A stretch of 64,000 nt of DNA from Corallium rubrum (Eukaryota > Cnidaria > Anthozoa > Scleralcyonacea > Coralliidae), in assembly GCA_964035015.1 (NCBI GenBank), contig OZ035998.1:22180326-22244325 (forward strand), read 5' to 3'. A model generated the notes under the pieces. It had not been told where the DNA came from. It searched no databases and was given only the letters and a program-made list of their open reading frames with translations. The translations under genes and the position numbers were made by a program. The stretch's first letter is position 1. Every line of letters begins with the position of its first letter. Shown in pieces: positions 59,831-64,000 of this stretch.

Positions 59831-60260
59831 ACAGCCTGAAAACAATAGGTATAAGAGAGGAAAAACTAACCAGGGAAGAACTATAACTTAATGCAAAGTT
59901 TTACTCGAACCATGGAAAAAAACGCCTGGGAAAATGTATATTATTTGACAAGATTTTTGCTGTTTTAACTGAGTTTAATTAATACTGAAAAGGTTTCGGA
60001 TATATACCGACTCTAATCAGCTAAAGAAACGGCTGGTAAGTTAAATACGAATCACCGCTTACCGTTAAATTTTCTTTTGGCTCTTCTCAGATGCTGCAAA
60101 TACTGCCATACGGGCTACGGCGTTTGGTTTCCGTGTTTCTTTCGTTCGGTTCTTAGCAAAAAACAATAAATTCTCTTCAAAATGTGAAAAGCTGTTTGTG
60201 ATGATGTTCCTTTTAATTCACTGTTCTCTCTCGAGCCAAGATATACCAGTGCATAAGTCT
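59831..60260 (+). other. Unassigned DNA
   Basis: Nothing recognised. Confidence 0.3.
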
Positions 60261-60264
60261 TTTG

Positions 60265-60655
60265 CTGGCTTTGAACAGACACACGAAGAAACATCTTTTT
60301 GTTTTTTTCAGTCACATTTGGCGGCATCTTTTCCGATCTTTATCGCAATTTTTCATGCTTTTTCAATGGTTTCTAGTCGTGTTTAATATTGTTTGGTTCA
60401 TCCCACTGCAACATCTCTTCTTGGCTTTCGTTTTTCTGTCATTTGTAAACCAATTTTTCTGACAAAGATTTTGTTTCGCTTGAGCCGCGAAAGTTGGCGA
60501 TTTGATGGTATATATATACATACATACATACAAACATCTCGCAGAATTTCTTTCCCACTCTCGTGTAATTTCGCATGTAAGTGGACTCCACGCGTGTCGA
60601 GATTAGCACCCTCACCGGGCTCCGGGCCTTCGGCCCGTCGCCCGGCTCGGGGACA
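60265..60655 (+). repeat. Repeat R, copy 3
   Basis: Closely similar to 31877-32265, including the terminal GGGCCTTCGGCCC hairpin. A short (CATA)n lies inside at 60517-60530. Confidence 0.8.
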
Positions 60656-61390
60656 AGTGTAATTTCAAAATACTTACGTGATATAAATCATGCAAGAATA
60701 ATGGATCTTATTATATAGCATACTGTCGGATATGAGCTTTTGCGTAATCTGATTGGTTCCCTACTACCAGGCTATCAGCTCATATCCTACTAGTAGGGGG
60801 AAAACAAGATGGCGGTATGTTTTTTCAAACTGCCGAAAAGAGTTGAAATTGACGGATTTTTATACAGAAAAACATCAACACCCTCAAACCAATGTATAAA
60901 AAAACAACAGTGTGTAAAAATACATTAACAAATACACAATTTAGCATGTTAGATGGTAAAATTCACCTAAAAAATTCACCGACTAAATTAACGAGACTTT
61001 TGCTTCAGATAAGCATTTGGAGTAGTAAAAAGCATGTTCTTTTTCAAAAGCAACCAACTAAGTAATTTAGTTTCACTGCCGAAGGTGTTTCAGTTTCATT
61101 TTTGCATGAAATCAAAACCTTTTTCACGACAGAAACGCTAATATAAACAACTGACCCACTTTTTGACTTCATAAAGGTACCTTTTAATCTTTTTTGTTGA
61201 TCTGCTTAACACATTTTTTGCCTCTCGAGCAACATTTATACAACATTTCGAAGCTGTTAACCGAACAGCTCAGCGAGAACTCCATGTGAATGCATCATTG
61301 CGCATGGCGGAAGTATTAGTTGCCTATGCCTGAAGTTTGTTGTTTCAAACATTTCGCTGTAATTTTGCCTCTAGTACAGAACTAGTACAG
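60656..61390 (+). other. Unassigned DNA
   Basis: A short palindrome GGATATGAGCT...AGCTCATATCC lies at 60728-60790. Otherwise nothing recognised. Confidence 0.35.
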
Positions 61391-61399
61391 TGCTTGGCT

Positions 61400-61517
61400 A
61401 CATAATAAAACAGTTATACCATTCGCTCTCGTTGTATACGAATTAATAGCCAACTCGGCGAAGCGCCTCGTTGGCTATGAGCTCATATACAACTCGAGCT
61501 CATGATATAACTGTTAA
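61400..61517 (+). mobile_element. Small foldback with GCGAAGCGCC loop
   Basis: AAACAGTTATACCATTCG...TATAC and inverse ending ATATAACTGTTAAA, around AACTCGGCGAAGCGCCTCGTT. Confidence 0.6.
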
Positions 61518-61692
61518 ATGCACGCGTGTGTTCACAGACCTTACTCGTTACGAGGCAGACGTGATAGGTCTAACAAACCTCTCACTTCTCTACGCTAAAG
61601 GGATAAAACCATGCTTAGTACTCTTCAAAACCTGCACGTACCCTTTTAATAGGATTTTACTCTGCATCTGGCTAATATCAACCGATTCTTAA

Positions 61693-61999
61693 GGGCCTGT
61701 TTACAAGGTGGCAATTGTACATTTCTTGTTTTTTTCTTTGTCCTGTTTACAAGGACGTTACGGGGTAACCCTATCACCCTACTATACCCTAGTAGCCGGG
61801 TTATGTTTTGCCTTGTAAACACGTTTGGTAGGAATAACTCGCCTACTCGGGACAACATTTTACTTGTTCCAGACTAAACATCTAATAAAGTTGACCCGGG
61901 CAGCAGGGTGACCCTACTTGTAAACGTTTGCTTGTAGACCCATGCAGGCTAACTTTGACCCGGGTGCTAGGGTGACCCTACCTCCTTGTAAACAGACCC
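61693..61999 (+). mobile_element. TAA-target element (PIF/Harbinger-like), 307 bp
   Basis: Ends GGGCCTGTTTACAAGG and CCTTGTAAACAGACCC (15 of 16 inverse matches), flanked by TAA on both sides (61690-61692, 62000-62002). Internal GGGTGACCCTA repeats. Confidence 0.8.
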
Positions 62000-62002
62000 T
62001 AA

Positions 62003-62525
62003 AATCAAAAAATTATCTGGAAACATGGCGGAAGTCTTTACGGTATCATTTTTTTCAAATTTAGGCAAACTTCAGCACGGTAAAGTCAATGTATGTTTAG
62101 TGTAATGAAACAATCATATAATAGCAGCATTTGAGTTTAACCGCTATGCATGTAACAATGATGCATTGTAGTATTTATACAATTGTTCTATAAATTCAAA
62201 CACGGTTACGGTAAAAATTTCAAAAAGATAAACATATAAACAAAAACAAAAATGAATTGTAAGTCAGGTTGCAAAATACTATTATTTTTGATTTTTATAA
62301 TACAGAATTGCGAGCCACGTGTATTTAAATGCAAATACAACGTCAAAAACCACTTTCCTTTATAAAAGATAAGCATATAATAAAATATCTATTTAGAACG
62401 GCATGGTTTGTCGAGAAGACTTTTTCCGGTTTCATTGCGGTATATATATATTCGGATTTTCCGATCTTTAAGAAAGAAAAGAAACTTACATTTTCAATTT
62501 AGCTTTTTATTCAAAGTATTATTAA
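62003..62525 (+). other. Unassigned DNA
   Basis: 62030-62180 may be an eroded family D copy (TGTAATGAAACAATCA motif). Nothing else. Confidence 0.35.
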
Positions 62526-62800
62526 ACAAGACGCCAGGGTCAGGCGCGTTCACTCGGGCCTACTGGCAATTACGCCGAGCCTGAATCGAAGGAGAATGTG
62601 CGGTACATACTTCACACTGGTGAACATATTTACGATCAAGACAGTCGTCAGCCACATCTGATCGCTGTTTAACACCAACAACGTGCAAGAACAGCTTGAT
62701 CAAATGGCAAAGCTGTTCAACGTTTTGTCCAACTCCAAAAGGAGCAAAGAACTTACAACATGCCTCACGGCTTCACTCAGTCACACGGCTAACAACTCAC
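62526..62800 (-). repeat. Dispersed repeat, second copy of 4672-4968
   Basis: Inverted relative to the copy next to collagen exon e; shared blocks are listed there. Confidence 0.6.
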
Positions 62801-62846
62801 GGAAGTATGAATATTAGCGGAAGTAAAAAGTACAGGTCGTGACACC

Positions 62847-63599
62847 CATAGTCCCTAGTGCTAGAATCATATTGTCTCATGAAGACGTGGCGAACATCAA
62901 AGCGGTTAACAATGAGCAACAATTTAGGTTGAGGGTGGCAAATAAGGAGCATAATCGTTTGTTTTACGTTCATTAATACTTATAAAGCAACGCTGCCATT
63001 GGTTGATTGCTTCATTATACCAAAAATACAGTGTGTTCTGCAAGCGTTAAAGTGCTTATGTCACAAAACATTTTTTTTTACTTTTGAGTAGAGGACAAAA
63101 AGTTAGTTAATAGGTTCTTTAACATTTTTCGGTTTTCTCTTTTCATTCGCGAGATATGCGGCTCTAAACCTTGAAAAATTGGCTTTTAGCAAAAAATTGT
63201 CGCGCCCGAGAAAAAACCGGAAAAGGGTCTGGGGCGACAGCCGTGTGACGTAGCTTAAGGGACGGAGGTTCGAATTCACATGTGAAGGAGTACTAAAAAG
63301 CTATTGTTAAAATTAATAAGTCCCTTAAGCTACGTCACACCACGCTCGTCCCAGACTCTTGTTGATACGCGACATTTTCACGAAAATTGCTGTTTGGAGC
63401 CGCATATCTCGCGAATGAAAAGAGAAAACCGAAAAATGTTAAAGAACCTATTAACTAACTTTTTGTCCTCTCCTCAAAAGTTAAAAAAATTTTTTTTGTG
63501 ACATAAGCACTTTAAGGTGAAATAAGGTGCACAAACGTGAAAAAACCTAGAACAAAGACTTTGGCCGCGTTTCCATACAATTTATTTCTAGGGACTATG
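62847..63599 (-). mobile_element. Family D element (7-bp target), interrupted by a TTAA element
   Basis: Ends CATAGTCCCTAG and CTAGGGACTATG. TGACACC is duplicated (62840-62846, 63600-63606). Without the 63051-63511 insertion and one TTAA it would be 288 bp, matching the intact copy at 26597-26877 in inverse orientation. Confidence 0.88.
63051..63511 (+). mobile_element. TTAA-target foldback with AGTGCTTATG ends
   Basis: Ends AGTGCTTATGTCACAAAA and inverse, flanked by TTAA (63047-63050, 63512-63515). Arms of about 130 bp share CTCTTTTCATTCGCGAGATA. The empty site GCGTTAAGGTGAAATAAGG is seen, inverted, in the copy at 26597. 461 bp, no coding capacity. Confidence 0.92.
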
Positions 63600-63794
63600 T
63601 GACACCCAAGGGGGGGGGGGGCATCCGAGCCGAAACCTAGACTCGGTCAACCACAAGTAACCCGAGTAATTAAAAGTCACATGTTAAAAGTGTACCATTT
63701 TTAGCAGTAACTAAAGAAGTTGTCACAAAAAAATCGAGTGACAGTGTGATAATGACAATATTATAATTCTTGAAATGGTAAGCTAGATTGGCGT

Positions 63795-63975
63795 TATAGT
63801 AAGACCACTTTTATCATAGTGACTAATTTGAATATTCTTTTATGACCATTTTAAGCATATATGAAGCAAAGAAAGATTATTTTGAATTACACACACAAAC
63901 GAGGTCAGAAAGGCTTATTAAGATGCACAAAAAGAATATTCAAATTACTCGCTATTATGAAACTGGTCGATACTC
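63795..63975 (+). mobile_element. Family H foldback, uninterrupted copy
   Basis: ACCACTTTTATCATAGTGAC...TTTGAATATTC, loop ATGAAGCAAAGAAAG, then AACGAGGTCAGAAAGGC to TATTATGAAACTGGTC. It provides the empty site for the insertion at 11435-12266. Confidence 0.75.
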
Positions 63976-64000
63976 GCCAATTCCCGGACGCATTTCAACA

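Noticed and set aside
63235-63290. Possible tRNA because of GGTTCGAATTC (B-box-like)
   Set aside because: No A box or cloverleaf around it; it lies in the loop of a foldback element.

Overview
The window is AT-rich, intron-rich animal DNA, dominated by transposable elements, foldback (inverted-repeat) elements and microsatellites. I read it as an invertebrate metazoan, most likely a cnidarian such as an anthozoan. The support is a fibrillar-type collagen built of 54-bp exons, a TGF-beta-superfamily ligand, a BEL/Pao retrotransposon, and a mix of 5S-derived SINEs, hAT, Tc1/IS630 and Harbinger-like elements. The taxonomic call is an inference; a sponge or another invertebrate is not excluded.

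Only two host genes are supported. The first (135-7144, + strand) is an internal piece of a collagen gene: nine exons, each exactly 54 bp and phase 0. Five of their 54 Gly-X-Y triplets have lost glycine. Its 5' exons lie left of the window, and I found no 3' exons. The second (30185-49737, + strand) is a complete two-exon gene for a secreted TGF-beta-family ligand of 384 residues. Exon 1 carries the signal peptide and start of the prodomain, and exon 2 the rest of the prodomain and a nine-cysteine mature domain. They are separated by an 18.4-kb phase-1 intron.

Layout: 1-7.2 kb, collagen exons and introns, with a 670-bp chain of tetranucleotide tracts in one intron. 7.2-17.9 kb, retroelement remnants, foldback elements, a hAT-like element filled with GATTTTT-type repeats, (TA)n hairpins and SINEs. 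17.9-25.8 kb, a decayed minus-strand LINE cut by a Tc1/IS630-related foldback, a 5S-derived SINE and a long-TIR element with 9-bp target duplications, the whole flanked by oppositely oriented satellite blocks. 25.9-29 kb, small foldbacks and a Tc1 remnant. 30-49.7 kb, the ligand gene; its intron holds a three-level nest (TAA-target element containing a hAT element containing an intact BEL/Pao element with identical LTRs), two oppositely oriented copies of a 1-kb repeat, a large foldback and another hAT element. 49.7-64 kb, SINEs and several families of small DNA elements, many with clear target-site duplications.

Several insertions can be proved inside the window, because the same host repeat occurs elsewhere without the insert. 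No tRNA, rRNA gene (apart from 5S-derived SINEs), CRISPR array or operon was found. Repeats were compared by eye; no alignment or database search was run.
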